Below, in pieces: positions 1 to 5,557 of a stretch of 8,372 nt of DNA. Location of the stretch: the NCBI GenBank assembly GCA_937952995.1, contig CALFYB010000203.1, forward strand, positions 1 to 8,372. The letters are read 5' to 3'. The notes below the pieces were generated by a model. The model saw only the letters and a program-made list of their open reading frames with translations, had not been told where the DNA came from and did no database searches. Positions within the stretch are counted from its first letter, which is position 1, and each line of letters opens with the position of its first letter. Origin of the DNA: an uncultured Caulobacteraceae bacterium. GTDB lineage: Bacteria > Pseudomonadota > Alphaproteobacteria > Caulobacterales > Caulobacteraceae. A program made the translations under genes and the position numbers.

Positions 1-23
1 CAGTATTTGGCCGCATGTAGTGC

Positions 24-37
24 AAATGAACTCATTT
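24..37. promoter_or_regulatory. AT-rich palindrome upstream of the Lrp-family gene, candidate autoregulatory site
   Basis: AAATGA-AC-TCATTT is a perfect 6-bp inverted repeat ending 20 bases before the ATG, in an AT-rich stretch that contrasts with the GC-rich genes. A looser outer pair, GTGC at 20-23 and GCAC at 52-55, brackets it. Lrp/AsnC regulators commonly bind AT-rich imperfect palindromes and repress their own genes, so an autoregulatory operator is a reasonable inference. No confident -35/-10 pair was recognised, and the region is cut off by the window start. Confidence 0.3.
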
Positions 38-57
38 TAAGGGAATTTTGAGCACAA

Positions 58-531
58 ATGAAACCTGCCGAAACCCTCGACCGCTACGACCTGAAGATCC
101 TCGCGGCGGTGGCCGAAGAGGGCCGTTTGAGCTGGCGTGATTTGGCCGAACGGATCGGCCTGTCCTTGACCCCGACCCTGCGCCGCGTCCGCCGGTTGGA
201 GGAGACGGGCTACATACTGGGCTATAGCGCGCGGCTGGACGAGACCCGGCTGGGCCATGCGATCAGTGTCTTCGTGTCCGTGACCCTGACGGCGCAAACG
301 GAAGAGGCGATCTCGGCTTTTGAGCGCGAGATCGCCAAGGCTCCGGAGGTGATGAGCTGCTATCTGATGACCGGTGGCGCGGACTATCTGCTGCGGGTGG
401 TGGCACCCGATCTGGCCGGATACCAGTCGTTTCTGATGAACAGCCTAACGCGGATACCGGGCGTGGCCCATATCCAGTCCAGCTTTGCCCTGCGACCCGT
501 CATTCAACGGGCCGCACCGCCTTTGACCTGA
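58..531 (+). CDS. Lrp/AsnC family transcriptional regulator
   Basis: This is a 157-residue DNA-binding regulator of the feast/famine (Lrp/AsnC) family, which usually forms dimers to octamers and senses amino acids or related small molecules. The N-terminal winged helix-turn-helix is at about residues 7-62, with the hallmarks LDRYDLKIL, LAERIGLSLTPTLRRVRRLE and the hinge GYILGYSARLD. A C-terminal RAM effector domain spans about residues 66-145 and contains the typical GGADYLLRV turn, where ligand binds in relatives. The length is normal for the family. The ATG at 58 fits because LDRYDLKIL follows within ten residues. Its Shine-Dalgarno is poor: AAGGGA at 39-44 lies 13 bases away. The gene stands alone and faces the transporter gene tail to tail, so context does not reveal its targets. 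The family assignment is firm; the effector and regulon are unknown. Confidence 0.95.
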   Translation: MKPAETLDRYDLKILAAVAEEGRLSWRDLAERIGLSLTPTLRRVRRLEETGYILGYSARLDETRLGHAISVFVSVTLTAQTEEAISAFEREIAKAPEVMSCYLMTGGADYLLRVVAPDLAGYQSFLMNSLTRIPGVAHIQSSFALRPVIQRAAPPLT

Positions 532-559
532 GTGGGGGGGGGCGTGAAAAAGGAAATAA

Positions 560-648
560 GGCCCTCACTTAGGCCCTCTCCCACAGAGAGAGGGCTAAGA
601 ACGGATAGGCCCTCGCCCCCTTGAGGGGGAGAGGGTTGGGTGAGGGGG
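560..648. repeat. Palindromic intergenic repeat A, copy 1
   Basis: This is the first of three copies of a GC-rich palindromic element (others at 2127-2215 and 8324-8372). It opens with AAGGCCCTCAC and closes with GAGAGGGTTGGGTGAGGG. Two local hairpins are visible. One has 8-bp perfect arms GCCCTCTC (573-580) and GAGAGGGC (588-595). The other is CCCCC-TTGA-GGGGG (616-629). Between them is the spacer AAGAACGGATAG, whose core recurs in the other copies. The outer arms can also pair with each other, giving an alternative long fold. It lies between the convergent lrp-like and transporter genes, so it may help stop transcription from either side, although no good T-run follows. It resembles REP- or MITE-like repeats; no transposase is present. 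Confidence 0.8.
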
Positions 649-692
649 TCATCCACACGCTATGCGCACCGGCCCTGACCTATAGGGACGAC

Positions 693-1994
693 CTAGGCTT
701 CAACCGGGTGACGGCGGCAATAGAGGCCGAAGGCCGCAATGCCGAGATAGCAGATGAACGGCACGACCAGCGCCATGCGCAGGCTCGACGCATCGGCCAG
801 AAGACCCGTCAACAGAGGCACAATCGCGCCGCCGACGATGGCCACGCAAAGCACGCCCGATCCCTCTGCCGCCCGCTCACCCAAGCCTTCGGAGGCCAGC
901 GAGAAGATGGTCGGGAACATGATCGAGTTGAAGAAGCCAATGGCGATCAGGGCAACGCCCGAGACCGTACCGGCAGTGACGCCCGACGTGATCAGGAGCG
1001 CGCCGACGCAGGTCGCCGCCGCTGCCAGCACCAAGCTCGGCGGGAACTGACGCAGCACCCAAGCGCCGATGAACCGGCCTACCATCGCCCCACCCCAATA
1101 GAAGGTGACGAGTTCGCCAGCCTTTTGAGCGGGAATGTTCAAAGTGTCGGCCTGGATCAGATAGTTGACCAGCAGGCTGCCAATCGCCACCTCACCGCCG
1201 ACATAGATGAAGATGCCGAGGGCCCCGAAGGCAAAGCGTGGACGCTGCAGCAGGGTGAATGCCTGCATCATGCTGACATTCTCGACCGTCGCCTCTTGCA
1301 GGCGATTGCGACGCGACCAGACCAGAGCGGCCACAGCGGCGAGCGCCACCGCGATCACCAGATAGGTCTTCACAATGACGCCGGTCTCGGCGGCAAGGTA
1401 CGCCGTCAAGGCTTCACCGCTGAGGGTGCTGGCATCGACCGATCCCAAGGACCCCAAGATCAGCTTGGCCCCGAAGAAGGGCGCGACCGTGGTGCCGAGG
1501 GAGTTAAAGGCCTGCGCGAAGGTCAACCGGCTATGGGCCGACTTTGCCGGGCCAAGCAGCGAGATGAGCGGATTGGTCACCACCTGCACCGTCGTGATTC
1601 CTGCCGCCAAGACGAACAGGGCGATCAGGAACGCAGCGAACAGTCCCGCCAAAGAGGCTGGAATGAATAGCAAACAGCCGACGGTCATAACCACCAAACC
1701 GGCCACGGCCGTTCGCATATAGCCAAAGCGGCGAACCACCGCTGCGGCTGGGATCGACACCACAAAATAGGCCATAAAGAACGCGAACTGCACCAACATG
1801 GCTTGGAAATAGTTCAGCTCAAACAGACTCTTGAGCTTTGGGATCACCACATCATTAAGGCTGGTGATGCCCCCAAATATGAAAAAGAGAGCAAAGACGA
1901 ACCAGCGCAGATCAGCTGGCGCATTGTCTCCCGAACCCAATACCGCCGCCGAAGCGCCGCCGGGTTCACTGGTCTTCAAGGGGGCCGTAGCCAT
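693..1994 (-). CDS. MFS sugar:H+ symporter, FucP/GluP (glucose/galactose/GlcNAc-type) family
   Basis: This is a 433-residue inner-membrane transporter of the major facilitator superfamily, FHS (fucose-galactose) group, predicted to import a sugar with protons. About twelve hydrophobic segments lie between residues 31 and 425. Family landmarks are SLNDVV (45-50, matching the FucP Asn-Asp motif), NYFQAMLVQFAFFMAYF (61-77), VVTNP (138-142), RLTFAQAFNSLGTT (156-169), YWGGAMVGRF (299-308) and FFNSIMFPTIFSLA (354-367). At the position of the FucP glutamate (LETAANP) this protein has Gln137 (VQVVTNP). As I recall, hexose or GlcNAc transporters of this family have that residue and fucose porters do not, so I favour a hexose or amino sugar. 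The start is supported by AGAGGA (2001-2006, read on the minus strand) six bases upstream. A LacI-type operator lies 61-74 bases upstream. The exact substrate is not determinable. Confidence 0.92.
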   Translation of the reverse strand: MATAPLKTSEPGGASAAVLGSGDNAPADLRWFVFALFFIFGGITSLNDVVIPKLKSLFELNYFQAMLVQFAFFMAYFVVSIPAAAVVRRFGYMRTAVAGLVVMTVGCLLFIPASLAGLFAAFLIALFVLAAGITTVQVVTNPLISLLGPAKSAHSRLTFAQAFNSLGTTVAPFFGAKLILGSLGSVDASTLSGEALTAYLAAETGVIVKTYLVIAVALAAVAALVWSRRNRLQEATVENVSMMQAFTLLQRPRFAFGALGIFIYVGGEVAIGSLLVNYLIQADTLNIPAQKAGELVTFYWGGAMVGRFIGAWVLRQFPPSLVLAAAATCVGALLITSGVTAGTVSGVALIAIGFFNSIMFPTIFSLASEGLGERAAEGSGVLCVAIVGGAIVPLLTGLLADASSLRMALVVPFICYLGIAAFGLYCRRHPVEA

Positions 1995-2054
1995 GATGCG
2001 TCCTCTCCGCTTACCGTCGGCACTTTGGCCGCTTGCGTGGAGACTAACTCAAGG

Positions 2055-2068
2055 TGACAGCGATGTCA
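2055..2068 (-). promoter_or_regulatory. LacI-family operator upstream of the sugar transporter
   Basis: TGACAGCGATGTCA is a 14-bp inverted repeat with perfect 5-bp arms, TGACA and TGTCA, around a central CG. It fits the general LacI-family operator pattern TG-N2-A-N-CG-N-T-N2-CA at every fixed position. It sits 61-74 bases upstream of the transporter start codon, a usual place for a repressor site. Read on the minus strand, it includes CTGACA, which could serve as a -35 element. No strong -10 was recognised downstream, so the promoter position is unsettled. The controlling repressor is not encoded in this window. Confidence 0.6.
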
Positions 2069-2126
2069 GGGGGCTATTTTACGCGAAGTTGGCTGGGTGG
2101 TTTTGCGAAGGCATGAAAGAAAACAA

Positions 2127-2215
2127 GGCCCTCACCCAACCCTCTCCCTCAGGGAGAGAGCCAGAACCGATAAGCCCTTTCCCCCCTTGAGGGGGAGAGG
2201 GTTGGGAGTGGGGGG
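2127..2215. repeat. Palindromic intergenic repeat A, copy 2
   Basis: This copy is in the same orientation as copies 1 and 3. It shares an identical 30-base stretch with copy 3, starting AAAACAAGGCCC at 2119. The outer arms, 2135-2148 (CCCAACCCTCTCCC) and 2193-2206 (GGGAGAGGGTTGGG), are perfect 14-bp complements separated by 44 bases. Inside are two competing short hairpins: CTCTCCC-TCA-GGGAGAG (2142-2158) and CCCCC-TTGA-GGGGG (2182-2195). The spacer AGAACCGATAAG is a variant of the one in copy 1. It lies in the tandem gap between DUF1330 (upstream) and the transporter (downstream) on the minus strand. Confidence 0.85.
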
Positions 2216-2336
2216 TGTTCACCCGCGTTCCTCTCCATTCGCGCCCATCCCGATCCCACCGAAGGATCAGGATGTTCCACGAACGAACCGACGGAATAAA
2301 AAGTTCTGGATCCCCGCCTTCGCGGGGAACACGGAT
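2216..2336. repeat. Hairpin-rich intergenic stretch between repeat A and the DUF1330 gene
   Basis: No gene is visible here. It holds two hairpins. The first, 2246-2256 against 2264-2274, is an 11-bp stem with one mismatch and a 7-base loop (CATCCCGATCC/GGATCAGGATG). The second, 2312-2327, is CCCCGC-CTTC-GCGGGG, a repeat type that recurs with a longer stem at 8268-8297. Read on the minus strand, the second hairpin is followed nine bases later by TTTTT (2298-2302). It could therefore weakly terminate DUF1330 transcription, though the distance is long for a classical terminator. The block resembles the repeat cluster downstream of the acyltransferase gene. Confidence 0.55.
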
Positions 2337-2353
2337 GGGGGCCAGTTGCCCCC
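2337..2353 (-). terminator. Hairpin touching the DUF1330 stop codon
   Basis: GGGGGC (2337-2342) and GCCCCC (2348-2353) form a perfect 6-bp stem with a 5-base loop. Its first base lies within the TAG stop of the minus-strand DUF1330 gene (2353-2355). No T-run follows directly, so it is not a classical intrinsic terminator. It may protect the mRNA 3' end or act together with the 2312-2327 hairpin further downstream. Confidence 0.35.
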
Positions 2354-2766
2354 TAATCCCGAACTGATTTTGTCTTGATGTTCAACTGACCCGCAAGGCC
2401 CGCCGAACGGTGATGACCAATCGCCTGCATCTCGGGCGAGACGGCCATGGCGCGAAAGGCGGCGAGGGACGGATATTCGGCTAGTGCCACCATATCCCAC
2501 AGATCCTCGACCTCGCCGAGCATCAGGCCGGTAACATCACCGCTGTAACGGATCTTGCCGCCGAGGGCCTCGACCATCTTGCCGACGGCGTCGCCATAGA
2601 TCTCATAGGCCTCCTTGCCGGTCATGTCGGGATTAGAGCCGTCCTCATAGGTGGCCTTGGGCTTAAATTTGAGCAGATTGACCATCACGAAGGGGCCATC
2701 CTCCTCACCCATGAAAAAGGCCTTGGCTTGCTCAGGCTCGGGATAGACCGCATTGACGACGTTCAT
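2353..2766 (-). CDS. DUF1330 domain-containing protein
   Basis: This is a 137-residue, probably cytoplasmic protein of unknown function. The DUF1330 hallmarks are GPFVMVNLLKFKP (24-36), YGDAVGKMVEALGGKI (57-72), and the C-terminal stretch containing LAEYPSLAAFRAM (95-107) and HHRSAGLAGQ (118-127). Known relatives fold as dimeric ferredoxin-like alpha/beta barrels, related in shape to EthD and antibiotic monooxygenase domains. There is no signal peptide or membrane segment. The start is supported by a strong Shine-Dalgarno, GGAGGA (2774-2779 read on the minus strand), seven bases from the ATG. The gene is divergent from the DsbA/HCCA-isomerase-like gene and shares its 103-base upstream gap. 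No reaction should be assigned. Confidence 0.88.
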   Translation of the reverse strand: MNVVNAVYPEPEQAKAFFMGEEDGPFVMVNLLKFKPKATYEDGSNPDMTGKEAYEIYGDAVGKMVEALGGKIRYSGDVTGLMLGEVEDLWDMVALAEYPSLAAFRAMAVSPEMQAIGHHRSAGLAGQLNIKTKSVRD

Positions 2767-2798
2767 GATGGTGTCCTCCAGACATTTATTTTGACATG

Positions 2799-2828
2799 GA
2801 TAGCGCCATTAACGACACGGATCGTCAA
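2799..2828 (-). promoter_or_regulatory. Candidate promoter for the DUF1330 gene
   Basis: Read on the minus strand, TTGACG (2823-2828) is followed after 18 bases by GCTATC (2799-2804), about 33 bases upstream of the ATG. The -35 matches the alphaproteobacterial TTGACG form well; the -10 is only a moderate match. The same gap also carries a TTGACA on the plus strand (2791-2796), with a weak CATTAAC-like -10, which could serve the divergent gene. Confidence 0.3.
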
Positions 2829-2869
2829 GCCTTGGATTGACCTTGCGGGCCAGGGGGCCATAAATCGGC

Positions 2870-4219
2870 ATGCAACTGGCCAAAAGTGGCGCTCAGACAG
2901 CAGGAACCCTCAGGGTCATGATCAAAGCCTTCCTCATGCGGACCATCACGACGCTGATGACCAGTCCCAAACTGCGTCAGTCAGCCCGTCAGACCCGCGC
3001 TATGGTCCGGCAATTGAAGGGGGCTCGCCCCGTCGTGCACTATTTCCATGAGGCGGCAGATCCCTACAGCCATCTGACAGCCCAAGCCCTTGAGCAGTTC
3101 GCCGCCCGTTATGACGTGGACCTATCATGCCATCTGGTCCCCGCCCCTATTGAGGCCGCTGCGCCAGAGCGCGAGAAGCTGGCCGGATGGGGCGTTCGCG
3201 ACGCCGCCCTGCTGGCCTCAGTCAATGGCCTGGACTTTCCGACCACGGCCAGCCTGCCCTCGGATGAGATGACCGATCTGGCCAACCGGGCCCTGACCGC
3301 AGCCTTGGAGCGTGGGACATTCTTGGCTGATGCGGTCAAGATCGGTGCAGCCCTGTGGTCGAATGATAGCACCGCCCTGTCCGGCCTGCCGCTGGCCACC
3401 GATGAGGCCAGCATGGCCCAGCAGACAAAGGGGCAAGCCCTGCGTCTATCGCTCGGTCATTATCTGGGAGCCACCTTCCAGTTCGAAGGCGAATGGTACT
3501 GGGGCATTGACCGCCTGCACTTCTTAGAAAGCCGCCTGTCCCAGCAGGGTTTGGACCGCATCGGCGGCGCGCCGCTCTATCCGGCCCATGAGATCGCGCT
3601 GGGTCCTGTGCCCAAGGCCAAGGGGAAGACGGCAAAGCCGCAGCCCGTGCTGCACGCCTTCATCTCGTTTCGCAGTCCCTACAGCTATATCTGCCTGCCG
3701 CGCGCCAAGGCCTTGGCTGACCACTATGGGGCAGAACTGCGGCTGAGGTTCATCATGCCGATGGTCATGCGCGGCCTGCCCGTGCCGCGCGCGAAGCAGT
3801 ACTACATCACGATGGACACCAAGCGCGAAGCCGAACGGGTGGGCCTTCGCTACGGGACCATGGTCGATCCGGTGGGCCTAGGGGTCGAGCGGGGCCTAGC
3901 CGTCCTGCACCATGCCATCACAGAAGGGCACGGCTACGACTTTGCCCTGTCGTTCACGCAAGGTGCCTTTGCCGACGGGATCGATGCCACGACAGCGGCT
4001 GGGCTGGCCCAGATGGCCAAGCGCGCGGGCGTGAGCGATGCTACGGTCAAGGCTGCTCTGGCCGATGAGAGCTGGCGCACCATGGCTGAGGCCAACCGCG
4101 AAGAGATGTTTGCAGGCGGCCTGTGGGGCGTGCCCTCTTTCCGGGTCAATGATGCCGAACCCCGCTGGGGTCAGGACCGACTCTGGGCCATTGAACAGGA
4201 CCTAATCGCCGCCCTCTGA
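2870..4219 (+). CDS. Double-domain DsbA/2-hydroxychromene-2-carboxylate isomerase-like protein
   Basis: This is a 449-residue cytoplasmic protein with two tandem thioredoxin-fold DsbA-like domains of the HCCA-isomerase (kappa-class GST) type. Domain 1 covers about residues 54-223 (HYFHEAADPYSHL to YWGIDRLHFLESRL). Domain 2 covers about 260-447 (HAFISFRSPYSYICL to WGVPSFRVN and RWGQDRLWAIEQDL). Domain 2 keeps the serine of the S-P-Y-S motif (Ser269) and the cis-proline of GVPSF (Pro422). In domain 1 the matching serine is Asp64 (ADPYSHL), and the cis-proline region reads GATF, with Ala201. Domain 1 therefore looks structural or degenerate. No CXXC is present, so disulfide exchange is unlikely. 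The start is uncertain: ATG codons at 2870, 2918 (Met17) and 2936 (Met23) all lack a strong Shine-Dalgarno, and conserved sequence begins only near residue 54. Neighbouring acyl-CoA genes hint at aromatic or lipid catabolism. The substrate is unknown. Confidence 0.85.
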   Translation: MQLAKSGAQTAGTLRVMIKAFLMRTITTLMTSPKLRQSARQTRAMVRQLKGARPVVHYFHEAADPYSHLTAQALEQFAARYDVDLSCHLVPAPIEAAAPEREKLAGWGVRDAALLASVNGLDFPTTASLPSDEMTDLANRALTAALERGTFLADAVKIGAALWSNDSTALSGLPLATDEASMAQQTKGQALRLSLGHYLGATFQFEGEWYWGIDRLHFLESRLSQQGLDRIGGAPLYPAHEIALGPVPKAKGKTAKPQPVLHAFISFRSPYSYICLPRAKALADHYGAELRLRFIMPMVMRGLPVPRAKQYYITMDTKREAERVGLRYGTMVDPVGLGVERGLAVLHHAITEGHGYDFALSFTQGAFADGIDATTAAGLAQMAKRAGVSDATVKAALADESWRTMAEANREEMFAGGLWGVPSFRVNDAEPRWGQDRLWAIEQDLIAAL

Positions 4220-4220
4220 C

Positions 4221-4253
4221 CAAGAAAAAGGGCCCCTGCTTGCGCAGAGGCCC
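4221..4253 (-). terminator. Rho-independent terminator of the thiolase operon
   Basis: GGGCCCCTGC (4230-4239) and GCAGAGGCCC (4244-4253) form a 10-bp stem with one mismatch and a 4-base loop. Read on the minus strand, the stem is followed at once by TTTTTCTT (4222-4229), a classical intrinsic terminator. It starts about 25 bases past the thiolase stop. It sits in the 59-base convergent gap and lacks a T-run on the plus strand, so it mainly serves the minus-strand operon. Confidence 0.85.
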
Positions 4254-4278
4254 TCAATCCTAATCAAGCGTCTAGGTC

Positions 4279-5517
4279 TTACATACGCTCGATGATGATG
4301 GCAGGAGCCATGCCGCCAGCGGCGCACATGGTGACCAGACCGCGCTTGAGGTCGCGGCGCTCCAACTCGTCCAAGATCGTGCCGATCAGCATGGAGCCGG
4401 TGGCACCGATGGGGTGACCCAGGGCCATAGCGCCGCCGTTGACATTGACCTTGTCGCGGTCGAGGCGCAGGTCGCGGATGAACTTTTCAGCCACGACGGC
4501 GAAGGCTTCGTTGATTTCCCACAGATCGATATCGTCCACGGTCAGACCGGCCTTGGCCAGAGCCTTGCGGGCCGCAGGAACTGGCGCGTTCAGCATCAGG
4601 GTTGGGCTGTCACCCATATTGACCGAGGTGATGACGCGGGCGCGTGGCTTCATGCCATGCTTAGCGGCATAGGTTGGCGAGGCCAGCAGCAGAGCGCCAG
4701 CGCCGTCAACCACGCCGGACGAGTTGCCCGCATGGTGGATGTGCTTGATGTCGAGGCCGTTATGGACCTGCAAGATCAGCTTGCGATAGGTGGTGCCCTT
4801 ATCGTCGAGCGGGAAGTCGGCCATGGCCTCGAACGAAGGCTTCAGAGCCGCCAGACCTTCGCGGGTGGTCTGGGGACGAGGGAACTCTTCGTGGTCCAGC
4901 GCCAAGGTGCCGTCTTCACGGAACACAGGGACCAGGCTCTTGTCGAAGCGGCCCTCGGCGATAGCGACGGCGGCGCGGCGCTGGCTTTCAAGGGCCAGAT
5001 CGTCAACGGCTTCGCGGCTGATGCCTTCCAAGGTGGCGATCGCGTCAGCGCAAACGCCTTGGTTGGACTGGGGATGGCTGGCGCGCAGGCGCAGATTGCC
5101 ACCGTCCATCATCGGAGGGCCGTCATCGCTAGTGCGGCGACCGGCCATCGACATCATTTCGCAGCCACCGGCCACGACCAGGTCTTCCATGCCGGCCATG
5201 ATCGTGGCAGCGGCGAGGTTGACCACGGTGATGCCCGAACCGCAGAAGCGGTCGAGGGTCACGCCGCTGGAGCGGACGTCATAGCCTGCGTCTAGAGCCG
5301 ACATGCGGCCCATATCGCCGCCCTGAGGGCCACGCTGCGAGCTACAGCCCCAGATCACATCGCCGACGTCGGCGGTGTTGAGATTGTTACGCTCCTTCAG
5401 CGCCTTCAGGACCGTAGCCCCAAGCTGCTGAGGGTGAATGTCGGCGAGCGCGCCCTTGCCGACCTTGCCAATACCGCGTGGGGTACGGCAGGCGTCGATG
5501 ATCCAAGCTTCAGTCAT
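4279..5517 (-). CDS. Thiolase family acetyl-CoA C-acyltransferase
   Basis: This 412-residue cytoplasmic thiolase cleaves 3-ketoacyl-CoA with CoA, or condenses two acetyl-CoA in reverse. All catalytic elements are visible: the nucleophile Cys92 in DRFCGSG, NEAF at 336-339, His368 in NGGAMALGHPIGATG (signature 2), and the second cysteine Cys398 in CAAGG. The NSSGVVDGA motif at 265-273 is also typical. Length is normal (about 390-430). The start follows GGGAG (5524-5528 read on the minus strand) six bases upstream. The crotonase gene ends 40 bases upstream on the same strand and a strong terminator follows, so the two form an operon likely used in beta-oxidation or a related CoA pathway. I cannot tell a degradative FadA/FadI-like role from acetoacetyl-CoA synthesis by eye. 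The CAAGGMAPA end, instead of the common C-x-GGG, suggests a subfamily variant. Confidence 0.93.
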   Translation of the reverse strand: MTEAWIIDACRTPRGIGKVGKGALADIHPQQLGATVLKALKERNNLNTADVGDVIWGCSSQRGPQGGDMGRMSALDAGYDVRSSGVTLDRFCGSGITVVNLAAATIMAGMEDLVVAGGCEMMSMAGRRTSDDGPPMMDGGNLRLRASHPQSNQGVCADAIATLEGISREAVDDLALESQRRAAVAIAEGRFDKSLVPVFREDGTLALDHEEFPRPQTTREGLAALKPSFEAMADFPLDDKGTTYRKLILQVHNGLDIKHIHHAGNSSGVVDGAGALLLASPTYAAKHGMKPRARVITSVNMGDSPTLMLNAPVPAARKALAKAGLTVDDIDLWEINEAFAVVAEKFIRDLRLDRDKVNVNGGAMALGHPIGATGSMLIGTILDELERRDLKRGLVTMCAAGGMAPAIIIERM

Positions 5518-5530
5518 GATCTTCTCCCAG

Positions 5531-5543
5531 TTTAAGTCTTAAA
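5531..5543. promoter_or_regulatory. AT-rich palindrome in the crotonase-thiolase gap
   Basis: TTTAAG-T-CTTAAA is a perfect 6-bp inverted repeat around a single base, directly upstream of the thiolase Shine-Dalgarno. The one-base centre rules out a normal RNA hairpin, so any role would be protein binding to DNA. It is not a CtrA box, which needs TTAA repeats spaced by seven bases. It may be chance in a short AT-rich gap. Confidence 0.2.
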
Positions 5544-5557
5544 AATGAAAGGACGCC

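Noticed and set aside
621..1670. 349-residue plus-strand open frame opposite the transporter gene
   Set aside because: The product is rich in Arg, Gln, His, Asp and Glu with no recognisable domain, and it starts inside repeat A. The minus-strand frame is a clear FucP-family transporter, so this is a GC-rich antisense shadow.
2267..2500. Minus-strand 77-residue frame over the end of the DUF1330 gene
   Set aside because: It is a shifted frame overlapping the DUF1330 coding sequence and the hairpin-rich spacer. The DUF1330 frame itself reaches its stop with family sequence intact, so there is no evidence of a frameshift.
4414..5295. 293-residue plus-strand open frame opposite the thiolase gene
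   Set aside because: It has low-complexity GC-driven composition and no motif. The minus-strand thiolase has every catalytic residue.
5531..5543. CtrA binding site
   Set aside because: The TTAA motifs are only three bases apart, while a CtrA box needs seven.
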